A DNA stretch of 64,000 nt from Seminavis robusta (taxonomy: Eukaryota; Bacillariophyta; Bacillariophyceae; Naviculales; Naviculaceae): positions 18,137 to 82,136 of the forward strand of contig CAICTM010000273.1 in the NCBI GenBank assembly GCA_903772945.1, given 5' to 3'. Below are positions 29,181-40,811 of this stretch, piece after piece. The notes beneath the pieces are model-generated. The model was not told the origin of the DNA. It searched no databases and worked only from the letters and a program-made list of their open reading frames with translations. Every line of letters starts with the position of its first letter. The stretch's first letter is position 1. The translations under genes were made by a program, and so were the position numbers.

Positions 29181-29728
29181 ACGAATCGAATCCAATGCAA
29201 CAACAACAACCATGCCACAACATATCACATTTCGAGGAGGTTGTTGATAGTGACGTGGTGGACTACTGTCGAGACTGATTATCTTGAGGCAGTGGAGACG
29301 TTTATCCTGTAGAATCAACTATTAGAATGTAGCTTATAGGTCAACTACCTTAGGTACCGGTATATGACGTTCCTCGTGGCTTCAGAGGACGCACGTCTTC
29401 TTTCAAAGCTAACAAAAGTGGCATTTTTGTTGCATTATCAATATCATTCTCCTTCCCGGTGGAGTGCTTGTGCCATCTATTTTCCACCACGGATCCGGAT
29501 GAAAGCCAGAAATTTCATTGTTTGTGCTCGACAGGGGGTCAAGGGAGAATCATTGGGGCGTTCTGAAAGCCCAAGTTTCCAGCTCCCGTGGAACTTCATG
29601 AATACCATACAAATGACAAGTGAAGCTCATTGGGGTCGTCGACACGGAATGGCGCGACCACAAGTAACGCATGAAAGGCAACGATGAGCTTGTGGGTCAC
29701 TTATCGTACGGTAGGTGTCTCGCGTTCC
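29181..29728. other. convergent region holding a bestrophin relic
   Basis: This region lies between the hydrolase and bestrophin-like gene A. One TACCGGTA copy is at 29,355. The interval 29,375-29,606 is a degraded copy of the last exon of gene A and is described separately. Confidence 0.6.
29375..29606 (-). pseudogene. relic of a bestrophin-like 3' exon
   Basis: Read on the minus strand, this stretch gives GIHEVPRELET at its start and GFHPDPWWK near its end, separated by roughly the right distance. These match GIHEVARELEN and SGFHPDSWWEV in the last exon of gene A just upstream. The frame between them has a stop, and no upstream exons are visible. At DNA level the GCACGTCTTCTTT and GGATGAAAGCC segments are shared with 29,740-29,910. 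It is a tandem-duplication remnant. Confidence 0.7.
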
Positions 29729-31879
29729 TCATCGCTTCAATGGATGCACGTCTTCTTTGAAGGCAACAACTGTGGCTTTCGCAGTGGTGGCAATGGCTTT
29801 CGCAGTGGTGGCAATACCATTATCCTTTTCTGGTGGTGTTGGTGGAGGCACAGCGACCTTGGGGCTACTGCTATTGTTATCCACTTCCCACCATGAATCA
29901 GGATGAAAGCCCGAATAAATTGTAATCAATGATTCGTTGAATTGAGCCTGAAAAGTGGTCAGTGGGATGTCATTGGGGACGTTATGAAACGGGTTCTCCA
30001 GTTCACGGGCCACCTCATGAATGCCTAGGAAGCACAAGACTGTGACAAAGTTCAAGAGGCAAGCAAACGCCAAGTCATTCACAAAGCAGTAGTAGAGGAG
30101 TGGGAAGATGAACAAGACAGCAATGGTAAAGAAGACTGTCATTTGTGCGTGAGGAAACGGGAATGGGTTGTAGGCTAAAAAAGAAAAGAGGCAAGAGAGG
30201 ATAGTGAGCACTAAGGATGATGAAACTGGGCAGAAGTAGACAGACAAAGAAAGATCCTTACACAGCTTGCGAGCCTGGTTGTACCCTGACATCCCGTCCG
30301 ACAAAACGTGAGTAATACGGCTAATCAGTGGCCCTGGAATCTTGCCTGAAATGGAACGAGAATTAAAGTGAGTCAGCGAATGACAAAGCTACAGCTGCTG
30401 ATCGCTGTAATTCGCAGCGAATGTGCCGTGCCGTACCTGTACTCCCCGTGAGATACTCCCGTGCCACAAACTCTTGTACAAAAAAGGAACACAATGCCAC
30501 CTTGGCGTACGGTCCGTGTGCCCTTTGCAGCCTATCCACTTCGGCATCCGACACTCCTCCCAGTATTTGAAAGGGTCGTACGGCATTGTAGAGCGTCCGA
30601 TGTCGATTGTCGCGGGTTAATCCCAGTAAATAGTAAACGGCCGCGACGGTGTGAGATCCCGAATCAAACTTTTTGCGCAATGCCTTGGACAATTCATCGG
30701 GATCGACGGGTGGCAAGGGTTGTCCTGGAAAGTATTCGGCCAAGGGCGATTGCGCTCCTTCAATATCATTCCTCAAAGTGGACAATGCCACTCCCGCCAA
30801 GAGACTGACCAAATGTGCCGTTTCTTGTAGAAAGGGCGATGGGTAGGGAATGTGAATGGGATCGACAGAGCGAATGTCACCCTTGACACTGGCAATTCTG
30901 CGGAGACTGTAGCGTCCCCCCGACGCTGACATGGCATTGTTACGACCTGGACTATTATTGTTGCCGTGGTTGCTATTGTTGGGCAATGCAAATTGCTCTT
31001 GAAACCTGCGAGGTGCTTGAATACCGCCCTCTCGTCCTCCTGACGAAATGACCTTGCCGCCTTGCTGAGAACTGGTGGATCTGCCACTGCTGTTGCCTCC
31101 TATTGGTGGTGGTGGTGGGGGCCGCCTTTTGCGAGGCACTAGCTTCTTCCACCACGGTTGCTTTTGTTTTTCTTGAAGACTGGCTCGTACTTCCTCGAGG
31201 TGTTCGCTCAGGGTCGTACGATGGGCTCGTTCTCGTTCCCGTGTCAGATTGCGTAGATGGACGTGTTCTCCAAAGGATGGCGGGCGATATTTGTCGTATA
31301 CCTGTGATTGATAATGATAGGCAGCACAGTATGTGGCGACATCCAACCATTTGCTGAGCATTTGATGAATGGCAGTGGCTCCTTCCCAGTACTACATGTA
31401 GAATCAATAGAGAGAAATGATATAGGTGAAGAAGAAGAAGAGGGTAGACTAATGAATGAGTTGCAGAATCAAAGGTACAGAAGGGTAGCATGGTGTTGGG
31501 TTGGTACCTGACAAGATGATGAAAGCTTACCCTCTGATATGCAAAATTGAGTCTAAATGTCAACAGGAAGGAAAAGAAGGCGACATAGCAAGTGATGGGA
31601 TAAGGATCTGATGGTGCAGCATAGAAGAATGACGGAAGAGAAGGCAAGTTTAGTCGAAACCAGTCAAGCAAACACATAAACTTGACTTCACTTACGATCA
31701 AAGGGCCCCGTGTGTCTGCCTTGTCCTCGTTGCAAGACATCCCAATCGATGAAAAGAGCATGATAGATGAGTATACCCGCCGTGGAACAGAGCGCTGGAA
31801 CACATGCCTTCCAGAGCGCCGACCCATGTACTCGAAAGATCAGGGAGAAACCAAAGAGACTATTCTCGTAGACAATCAT
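29729..31879 (-). CDS. bestrophin-like anion-channel protein A
   Basis: Five exons on the minus strand: 31879-31696, 31607-31531, 31391-30437, 30345-30262 and 30174-29729. All are GT-AG with agreeing phases and give 581 residues. The family signature is clear: a first membrane segment after FRVHGSALWKACVPAL, then HPYPITCYVAFFSFLLTFR with LNFAYQRYWEGATA, the bestrophin core around TM2. Later parts include GPYAKVALCSFFVQEFVARE, YNPFPFPHAQMTVFF and IHEVARELENPFHNVPNDIP. A long basic, Pro-rich insert sits near residues 130-230. Bestrophins are chloride or bicarbonate channels; relatives in diatoms and green algae have been tied to carbon supply at thylakoids. No clear targeting peptide is seen. 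Confidence 0.85.
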
Positions 31880-32524
31880 GATGCTTAATTATTATTGTTG
31901 TTGTGAGCTGTGAGCATAGCATAGCATAAGGATGGAGGGATGTGCACTACAGTTTGGATGTCAAAGAAATGAGTTGGGAGAGCTGTGGTGAGGCAAATCA
32001 CCAGCTGGAGCATCCATGACAGATAAATAGGATACATTTGCTGTATTCACTGGACCACAGTGGAAACATTCTCTGTTTTATTACATCCCTCGTTGTGCAG
32101 CAGTATTTGCTCAGTGTTCCTAAGGTTTCCTAACCGACGTCAGCAACAGGAACACAAAGACAATTCAAGCATCCCCAACGGCATTCGGAACGGCTTACCA
32201 TTCCCGATGTCTTGTTGCGGGTTGCGGAAGCGTTTCACTTCACTGCTGCATGGTGGTGGGGTTGGCGTCTTTTTGTTGATGGGATCCATGCATGGAAGCT
32301 TCCATTTCTCTCTTTTATCATACAGCTATCTAGCTAGCTAGCTAGAGGTGGTGCCTGTCTAGCTAGAGAGCCAAGCTTGATCCTTCGATACAAGTAAAGT
32401 AAAAGGCACCTCCCATAGTTTTCTCCAGAGGTATCTAGATTCCATCACCTCCAGTACCTCCGTTACCTGCACTATCATACCACTGCACCATCATCTACCT
32501 TGAGTTGAGTTTGTTGTTGTCACC
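31880..32524. other. shared upstream region of the bestrophin-like pair
   Basis: This 645-bp region separates the divergent genes A and B and should carry both promoters. It contains a run of CTAG tetranucleotides near 32,328-32,345. Nothing coding is seen. Confidence 0.55.
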
Positions 32525-35127
32525 ATGATCAAGTATCCATCGGGAGCCTTTGGCTTTCGGATTCTCTTTCGAATCCGAGGTACGGTAGGGTATCCTTTAA
32601 TTTGAAATGATGCCTTTCTTGCCTGCCTCACAGTTAACTGGTCCTTGATTGATTTGCCCTTTGATATAAATGTAGGATCTGCCGTGTTCAAGGCGTTCAT
32701 GCCTGGCTTGGTTTCCAGTATCATTTACGTAGTCTTGTTCCATACCACCGAATTGAACGAAGATGATGGACAGATCATGGACCATCCTTACCCCATGGGA
32801 GCTCTCATTGCTGCCTTTACCTTTCTGCTATCCTTTCGGTATGTATGTCCATCATTCAGCCTCATGTCATACATTTTTTGAAGGGATGCTCAACTTGACT
32901 GATTGATTTTGTCATTATCTTTCCATTATCCATCGCAGGGCCAATTTTTCGTACAACCGAGTAAGTGGACTGACTTATAGATGATAGACAGCATACCCTC
33001 TTTGATTGTGACATGTCAGGTGGATGGAGCTAACCTTTGCTTTCTTCCTGAATCGTTTTGCAGTACTGGGAAGCTTTCACTGCTGTACACGCCATGCACA
33101 GCAAATGGCTAGATGGTAAGGACAGTTTTATAAACAAACACGTCATTGCATCATATCCTGTTTCTCACTGGTCTCTCTCTCTCTCCCCCAACAACAACCT
33201 TCGTAACTTTTAATAATCCAAAGTCGGCATTGACTTGGCGGCCTTTCATTTACAAGCTGCTCGCTACGACGGAAGCAAACCACCCTCCTTTGGAGCCAAT
33301 CCACATCTCAGTAGTCTCGAAATTGAACGAAAACGACACGAACCCACCATGCAAGAAATTGAACATCAAGTAGACGAACGAATCGAAATGAGAGAAAAGG
33401 AACTCGAAGATGCTCGTACATCCAGGGCATCGGGGAGCACAAGTCGATTTTCACGCTGGTGGCGGCTGAGGCGGCGTCGACGACGAAACAACAGCATGAG
33501 CAATAGTAGTAAACCTCAGCAGCAGCAGCAATCGACGACACCTCATCATCATCATCAAGTCGCCAACAATGCACGGGCATCCCTAGAATTTCGAATTGAG
33601 CACACCAAAAAGAATATCAATGCACCACCGACCCACAAAACCAGCAAGAAGAAGAAAAAGAAGCAACCAAAGAAGGGACATCGAAGAATTGTATCGACAG
33701 TGTCCGTGGCCAACGAAGGTGCCGCCAGAGTCAACATTGATGAAAAACCACTTTTTCTCCAAGAGGGAGCCCATTTGCTCTCCCTATTGTCCGCTGTGGC
33801 CATGTCCACTTTGAGAAATGACTTGGAAAATGCCGAAAGTCCACTGATACCCTTTACACCAGGTACGGCACGATGATGCATGCAACACCTGCGTATCCAA
33901 TGGGATTTTTGGATACCCAACGTTCGCCTCATGCATGTATGGTTGCTCGTTTTGGTTCATTTATTTTGTGTACAGGCGCGCCATTTCCATGTGTCGACCC
34001 CGATGGCGTCACGGCGGATGTTCGGACAGATTGGGTATCGCCAGATGAAGAGTTTTGGTTCCCGACGCTGCGGTATCTGTTTGGGTTGTCTCGCAATGAG
34101 AAATCACGGAGTGTGTACAATGCGGCACGGCCGTTTCGTGTCATTGGTGGCGTGTCGGACAATGAAATCTTGCTTTTGCAGGCTGCTAGGGGGCCACAAG
34201 CCAAGGTAAGGGAACGGAACGAAACAACCAAACTCGTTGCTGTGCGCAGCTGAGAAGGCTATAAAGCTCATGCACGTTCATAACGTCCTTGTCATCCAGG
34301 TGAATCTGGTCAGCTTGTGGGTTCAAGAGTTCATCGCCAGAGAGCATCTGGCCGGGAGCACGGGGAAGGTTGCTCCTCCCATCATGTCACGACTCTTTCA
34401 GTATGTCTCTGACGGATGTCTCAAGTAAGTGGCAAAGAGCCGGCCTGCAGAATTAAACAGACTGTTCGTTGGCTAACAAGCTTTCGCTCTCGCTACTCAG
34501 CTACAATCAAGCGCGCAAAATTGCGTACATTCCATTTCCGTTCCCACATGCGCAGATTGTTGGTTTCTTTGTCATGGTCATTGTTGCCTTCGTTCCAATC
34601 CTCATGCTTTCTTTTGTGACGGGTGAACTGCTTGGATTTTTCCTCAATCTTTTGACGGTCATGTGCTTTGCGGTGAGTTCCTGGGTGATTGTTGGACTGA
34701 CACGACACAACTGCAACGTCAAGCTCAGCTCTTTACTTCTCCCTTGTAGGGGCTTCATGAAGTCTCGCGGGAGCTGGAGAACCCCTTCCAAAACGCACCA
34801 AATGACCTTCCAGCCAACAACCTGCACGCACAATACAATGAGGCACTCATGGCTATGTTTGCTGGATATCACCCAGACGCGTTTTGGGAAGTCAAAGAAG
34901 ACACTGGTGTGGACGATGAGTCTGATCCACAGTTGCCGGTAGAATCTATTAATCTGGGAGAAATTGTTGCAGGTTTGCAAGACGGGGAAGCTCCACCACC
35001 GATACAACCAATGAACATGGAAGAATTTGTTGCTGGGATGCAAGACGGGAATGCTGACGAAGGGGACAGGTCATATCACAGGGGTCCCAGCGGCCTCGAC
35101 GATAGCTTTATTGTGCTACCCAGCTGA
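32525..35127 (+). CDS. bestrophin-like anion-channel protein B
   Basis: Nine exons: 32525-32579, 32676-32838, 32939-32960, 33064-33115, 33224-33862, 33976-34205, 34300-34424, 34501-34672 and 34750-35127. Every junction is GT-AG and in phase, giving 611 residues; exon 3 is only 22 nt. The sequence aligns with gene A along its length: FRIRGSAVFKAFMPGL, HPYPMGALIAAFTFLLSFRA, NFSYNRYWEAFTAVHAMHSK, YNQARKIAYIPFPFPHAQ and GLHEVSRELENPFQNAPND. The central insert is Lys/Arg- and Gln/His-rich, and the C-terminal tail has two similar acidic units (EIVAGLQDG, EFVAGMQDG). The predicted role is as for gene A. Of its eight introns only the one before YWE coincides with gene A. Confidence 0.85.
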
Positions 35128-35309
35128 GGTTGCCGCATGATGCTACATGTACGAGGAACCGGTCCTGAGCTTCTTGGAAATTTGATCGTGCCAACATATG
35201 GGACGGCGCAATCTGTAGTTTAGTCAGTGACCATAAGGCTAGTTACTAATGTAGTTGTTGCAAAGCATTACGTTACTGCGACGGAGCCTCACTGGCCAAT
35301 TTGTGCTCA

Positions 35310-36625
35310 AACATGGATAGTCATTCTCGCGAAGCCATTTCCGCATGGCACGATTTGCAAGAAAGCTGTTTCAAAACTGGCTGGATATCCCATGGACAAC
35401 CGTGCATGCGAGCCCACTTCAGTATTTTCAAATGAGGGCACTTTGCAGCATTCAAACAGGTTTCTTCATTCCACGGGCAGCCATTTTCTCGAGCCCCTTC
35501 CAGTACTCTGAGATGTCCACCATAAAATGCCGTTCACACATGCCCACTGGATTACTTCCAGATGTCCTGCCATGGCAGCAGCTAGACACACACTATCATT
35601 TGTTGGACACCCATTCTGGTGTGCATACATGTATTTCAGGATGGCCAAATGCCCAAATCTTGCAGCCATCCACGAAACTTGCTCATTCCAAGGACATCCA
35701 TTTTCATGTGATTTCTGCACTCCAAGGACATCCATTCTCATAAGCATACTTCAGGACTTTCAATTGTCTAAAATAGGCAGCATGAGTAAATGTATATTCA
35801 TTCCATGGACATCCGTTCTCATGGGCATACTTCAGAACATCCAGATGTCCATTCCTTGCTGCTTGGCTGCATGTCTCTTGATCCCATGGACAGCCCATCT
35901 CATGTTTATATTTCAGAAGATCTAGATGTCCAGTTTCTGCACCCATTCTAGAGAGCTCATTTAAGCAGTTCCAAATGTCCTCTCATGGCAGCAGAATAAG
36001 ATGCCCTTACATCCCACTGGCAGCCATTTTTGCGAGCCCATTTCAAGACATCCAGGTGACCACTCCGGCCTGCCCTGTCACAAGTTGCTGAATCCCATGG
36101 GCACCCTTGTGCACCAAGCCATTTCAAAACATCCAAATGTCAATTCGAGCCACAGAACTGCAAACAGACTTATCCAATGGACAGCCGTTCTCATGGGCAG
36201 ATTTGAGAATGTCCAAATGACCACGGGATGCTGCCTCATGACAAACCGTTCGAAAGAGGGAGAGCTTTCGCCCATTGGCGCATTTACCCCAGGAGAAGCC
36301 ATTTTCGTAAGCCCATCGGATGACTTGCAGATTTCCAAGCTTTGCGATTGTAGTTGTCTTTCTGCTTGATAGTGTTCCAATAAATTGCACAGGACAAATT
36401 TGCAAATGCTGCACTGTATAAGGCGTCAATGGTGGTTGCTTTGTTCTTTTCGAACGAATTGCCACCCGCTCTGCGAACCACGGGAGGATTGTTCTTGGCA
36501 GTCTTACAGAATTCCGGTACCACTGATTTATTTGCTTGCTAACGCTCCCAACAAAGGCATACTGACCCATACCCAGGAACGGAAGGATCTGTCTGATTCA
36601 AACATCCTTCTGATCCATCAAACGA
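35310..36625 (-). pseudogene. broken HENGCPW-repeat gene
   Basis: The minus strand carries recognisable pieces of the HENGCPW family in shifting frames. The N-terminal block (RQILPFLGMGQYAFVGSVSKQ is visible) is preceded by DQKDV and a TGA where the paralogues have a Trp codon (QKEIWIGQ). Frames change near 36,140, near 35,950-36,000 and near 35,720-35,750. HENGCPW-type units continue to about 35,350 (MHGCPWDIQP). Nonsense and frameshift changes together make a functional product unlikely. The upstream end abuts an LRR-type fragment at 36,626. Confidence 0.85.
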
Positions 36626-36796
36626 CGTTGAACAGAGGGAACCATGAAGGGCGTAGTAAATGGTTGCCAAGGCAAAGATCTGTTGTTTTCTCCATCCTTC
36701 CACGAGTCCAGAAGACAGAGAAACCGTGTCATCAGTCTCCAAAAGCCATTCCATCGCCTTGAATTGCGGGGAGTTCCTTTCTTGCAAGGCTTTCAC
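36626..36796 (-). pseudogene. fragment of a diatom LRR-protein N-terminal region
   Basis: The minus strand reads SPQFKAMEWLLETDD and then WRKQQIFALATIYYALHGS, the conserved segment that precedes the leucine-rich repeats in diatom LRR proteins (compare RLLERFALACLYFCTGGNSW in the gene at 44,186). No LRRs follow; the sequence passes directly into the broken HENGCPW gene near 36,625. It is a truncated copy joined by rearrangement. Confidence 0.65.
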
Positions 36797-37350
36797 CGTC
36801 GTGTCGGGTAGCTTTGAGGAATGGGGAGGAGGGAGGAAGCTCTTTTGGAGCGCTCAAGTAATGATAACGTACACCGAGGCGGCACAAAGTATGGCCACCC
36901 ACACCACACACAAAGCACTTGCCCGCCACTGAGAGCTGACGGCAAAACGACCTCTGGTAGAGGGGTTGCGTTGGTTGTGGGGGTCACTTCTGTTGCCGGT
37001 GTTGCCCCTGTTGCCTATCGCTCATCGTTCTCTTTTCCCACCGAATCTTTCAGTCGTGCATGTCAAAAGATCCAAAGAAAAGGTTGCAAGTAGCAAGTCT
37101 CAAAGAGAACGAGAAGCCGCAGTTAGCGCAGCCAGAGTCGAGTCGAGTCGAGTCGAGTCAAGTCGAGTCTGGCCAGACGTTCCAGCGCTTGAAAGAAGCA
37201 GAGGTTCTTGTGTGAGCAACGATTGGCAAAGCGTACCATTGTACCGCTAGGACTTTTCCGGGGAATCTATACCGGTACATTAGAAACAGAGCAGAAAGCA
37301 TATAACATAAGCACAGAATAGAAGCAGCGGGACGTACAGAAAGCAGTACA
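36797..37350. other. intergenic region with a GAGTC minisatellite
   Basis: This 554-bp gap lies upstream of the hypothetical gene at 37,351. It holds a pentamer array of GAGTC units at about 37,136-37,170 and a TACCGGTA copy at 37,270. No gene is supported. Confidence 0.55.
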
Positions 37351-38049
37351 ATGCCGGTCGTTGTGATTGCCATTACAGTCGTCGTCCAATGCGAGGCGAT
37401 CGAGACGACGTATCCCGGTGGAATGAAAGGATTTCAAGAGGTAGCAGTCCCCAACAACACATTTTGCACGGACGGAGAGTTGGCCTGTGCGTCCTTCATG
37501 ATGCCACCAGATGTGGGTAAGTTTGTTGAGCACTTGCAAGAGCATGGTTTGAGGTGGTTGGTTCCGGTGGAAAACGAAGAAGATCAAGAAGAAGGCCGAG
37601 TGGTCAAGAAGGCTCTTGACTTGGTTGTCGTGGATCAGAACAATGGACCATGTAACAATTGCGACTGGATCCATTTTGGCAAGCAAGGCTCCATTTCCTT
37701 TTGCTGGATCGGCGACGAGAGTCCTGAGGGCCGCGCTTTGTCAGCGCCGGAATGGTGGACTCCGGCCAAGAGTGAAAGCATGAACTTCGTACCCGAGAAA
37801 GCCGTTCAAGCTGGAGGAATCGAATTCCGTAAACACGAAGAAGAAGAAGAAGAAGAGAGCGCGGAAGAGTCAGAAAGCAAACTAGACGCTCCCGAAAATG
37901 AGGAGGCCAATGGTGAAGAGCAAACTACAGCGAAGAAGAACAACGACGACGATGGCAAGGTTTGCTTAGGGACTGTTGCCAGTGCCTATGGCTTGATTGA
38001 TGAGACGTCCAAGATCTCCGATATTGATCCTAGATCTACCCCTGGATAG
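37351..38049 (+). CDS. hypothetical protein with acidic C-terminus
   Basis: A single-exon protein of 232 residues that I do not recognise. The start MPVVVIAITVVVQCEAIET is hydrophobic but may be part of a fold rather than a signal peptide. Residues about 30-60 include FQEVAVPNNTFCTDGELACA, and later come CNNCDWIHFGKQGSISFCW and APEWWTP, giving several Cys and Trp residues that could form a compact domain. Residues about 161-190 are a run of Glu, followed by a charged linker and a short tail. Codon use looks normal and the frame is fully open. No catalytic motif is visible. Confidence 0.65.
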   Translation: MPVVVIAITVVVQCEAIETTYPGGMKGFQEVAVPNNTFCTDGELACASFMMPPDVGKFVEHLQEHGLRWLVPVENEEDQEEGRVVKKALDLVVVDQNNGPCNNCDWIHFGKQGSISFCWIGDESPEGRALSAPEWWTPAKSESMNFVPEKAVQAGGIEFRKHEEEEEEESAEESESKLDAPENEEANGEEQTTAKKNNDDDGKVCLGTVASAYGLIDETSKISDIDPRSTPG

Positions 38050-38473
38050 TGCAGCAACCAGGAGGCCAATAGAGTGCGGTACCCGATAGTTTGTTTTATT
38101 AAAGTTGCTTTGGATTCGGGACAACATCATGACAAGTATTAGTTGACTCGTCAAATAATCGTCACATAGACAGCCACAACAGACACCCTTGTCATCCAAT
38201 ATCGAAGCGTGGAATTGACAAAGAATGTTGGCTGTCCGCTTCTTGACCGTCTACGCCGTGGGAGCTGCCAGTGTGTGGATCGCCGGTGACAAGTTGCTTG
38301 CCTGATCTGCCAGCTTACTTATTGGCACCACTTCAGGCACGACTCGACGACAACAAACACTCACATCAAAGAGGAGAGTTCAATTACTGTATACTTGTGT
38401 TACAGTAAACCCTTGCATCTTCTTTGTACTTCTTTCTTCCCTTGATCATTTATTAAATTTGAGATAATCATCC
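38050..38473. other. intergenic region, no gene
   Basis: This 424-bp gap lies upstream of ATG16. Nothing of note is seen beyond AT-rich sequence close to the ATG. Confidence 0.45.
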
Positions 38474-40528
38474 ATGTTGGGTATTTACCAGCAGATCCTG
38501 GAGCGGAATGCCCGAGAAACAGATCCATTCGTCTCGATTCACGAAGCCAACGCCACGCTGTTGAATCAAGTAGATTCCCTGCAAGAAAAGTGTGTGGAAT
38601 ACGAGCGGGATATAGCCTCGTTGCAACAGCAGTTGGATGAAGGCGGCGGTGGCGCCAAGAACAATTCGGGCGCCGCGACGGCAGCATTGAAGAATGAAAC
38701 ACGGCTCCGAGAAAAGCTGGAAAAATTGCAGGAAGAATTGAATTCCAAACTCACGGCCCACGCCGAGGATCAAGCCGAAGCGCTCAAGACCGCCAAGGAT
38801 CTGTCGGATATGAAGGATCTGAATCAGGCACAAGAGTCTACAATCACCAATCTCAAAAAGGAGAACGACAGGAAAGAAAAAGCCATTGAGCATTTGACGG
38901 AGCAACTGAATGATGCTCAGGCAAGAACCAAACTGGCAGAACAACAATACGTCGGATTGAAGGAAACCATTCGGTCTCTGCAAAAGGAGAATGATGATCT
39001 CAAGAAAGAGAATTCTACCATTGAATCTAGACTAGTGCAAGATAAGGGCAAAATGTCGGATGAAATGAACGTTTTGACAGAAATGGTTGACAGTCTCAAA
39101 CGAGAGGTTGACATGCTCAGATCTCTCAAAAAGCAGGAAGAAAAGAGAAAGAGTGGAGGATGGTTTGGAAGATCCTCCACATCAGATAAAGACACCAAAG
39201 ACAAATCCAAAGAGTCCGATGCGGAGAAGAATTCTAGAAAGTTTGGCATGTTGGGAGTGATTGTCCCTTCGGGTCCCAAACAAGTCATACATGCTCACAC
39301 GGCAGAGGCAACAAGTGTCCGGTATGACTCCATGGGAACTGATCTACTGGTGACGGGTGGCAGTGATTCACTTGTCAAAGTGTGGGATGTTGGAACAGGT
39401 GGCGTGAGGGCAACGCTGCGAGGTCCAAGTGGGCATGTCATCCTGGGCTGTGACATGTGTGGGCACTTGGTGGCGGGTGCCTTTTCGGACAAGACGTGTC
39501 GAGTCTGGAATATGAGAACCGAACGAATGGTAAGGGTGTCTTTGACGAGATGTATGAGGAATGTGCTGAAAACTATATATATCTGTGACTGCATTCCATA
39601 GCCATAGCTGACTGGCACGACTCTGTGTATCATTACAGATTCATCATCTCGTGGGACACGCGCAAAAGGTGACTTGCGTCCGATTATTCGACAATGGACA
39701 AAGCGTCATTTCGGGTTCTGCTGATCGCTCGCTCAAGGTTTGGGACATTCGGGCGCAAACCTACCGTCAAAACGTCACCTTACGCCATAGTTCTACATGC
39801 AATAGCATTGACGCTGGTTCCAATGGAGTCGATGTCGTATCGGGCCATCACGATGGCGGTCTGCGATTCTGGGACGTCCGGTCCGGAGAAAGAACCATGG
39901 ATATCAGTGGTAAGAAAAAGTGCGCTGTGGATTCATCTGGTTCCTGGGTTTGGTTCCCAATACAGTCTGATAATGCTTATCTATCTCTGCAACTATACTT
40001 TCTCAGGACTACATGAGAGCTCCATCACTTCGGTACAATTCAACCCTGCAGACAGTACACAGGTGTTGACGAATGGATTGGACTCTTGCTTGAAACTTGT
40101 GGACATTCGAACGGGCGCCGCCATTCATACCTTTCGGCATCAATCCTTCCACACTGGTCAAAGCTGGAGCGCAGCTGCATTGAGTTCCAATGGTAAGTTT
40201 GGCTGGCTAGCCATGGTAGGACAGCAAAAGGTGGCTATGCTGGATATTCGACCACTCATATCATCTAATCTTTTCGTGGCACAACAATCTCTGCCACCAA
40301 ATATCTATCTCATCTCATCTCTTTCTTCTAAAAGGAGCCTACGCTGCAGCAGGTTCTAGTTCTACCGGAACCATTTTTGTTTGGAACACCGACGATGGTG
40401 AGCTCAAGGCCAAACTCGAACAAGGCCACAATGCCGGCGTCTGTGGATTTGCCTGGGGACGAGGAGGCGCGAGTGGTCAACAGGTAGCCTCCATTGACCG
40501 CAAGGGAACCCTAGTTTTGTGGGCTTAG
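38474..40528 (+). CDS. ATG16: autophagy protein ATG16
   Basis: Four exons, 38474-39529, 39639-39909, 40007-40192 and 40335-40528, give 568 residues. The N-terminus (YQQILERNARETDPFVSIHE) matches the ATG5-binding helix of ATG16. A coiled coil covers about 25-235 (heptads rich in Leu, Glu and Lys). A WD40 propeller of about seven blades fills residues 270-568 (for example VTGGSDSLVKVWDVGTGG, SGSADRSLKVWDIRAQT). ATG16 dimers carry ATG12-ATG5 to the phagophore and direct ATG8 lipidation. Having the WD40 part follows the animal and plant layout; yeast Atg16 lacks it. Confidence 0.92.
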
Positions 40529-40811
40529 TCTGCATATTTATACTTTCTACTGCTAGCTAGCTATTCCCGAACAGTAGACATTACTAAAACAAACTAGCTA
40601 GGATAGGATCATACGGCAGAGTTTGTTTCTCAAAAACCAAGTCAGGCAGGCGTCAAGAGAAGAATTACTATCTTAGTTGGGGAAACACTATAAAAAAGAG
40701 TTCAGGGAGCCACATCTTCCACGAAAGAATGACATTGATGAATTTTAGAATGAATAGATCCATGGCAACCCTTCCATTCAAATCAAATTATGCTATTGTC
40801 GTGTGCTGAAT

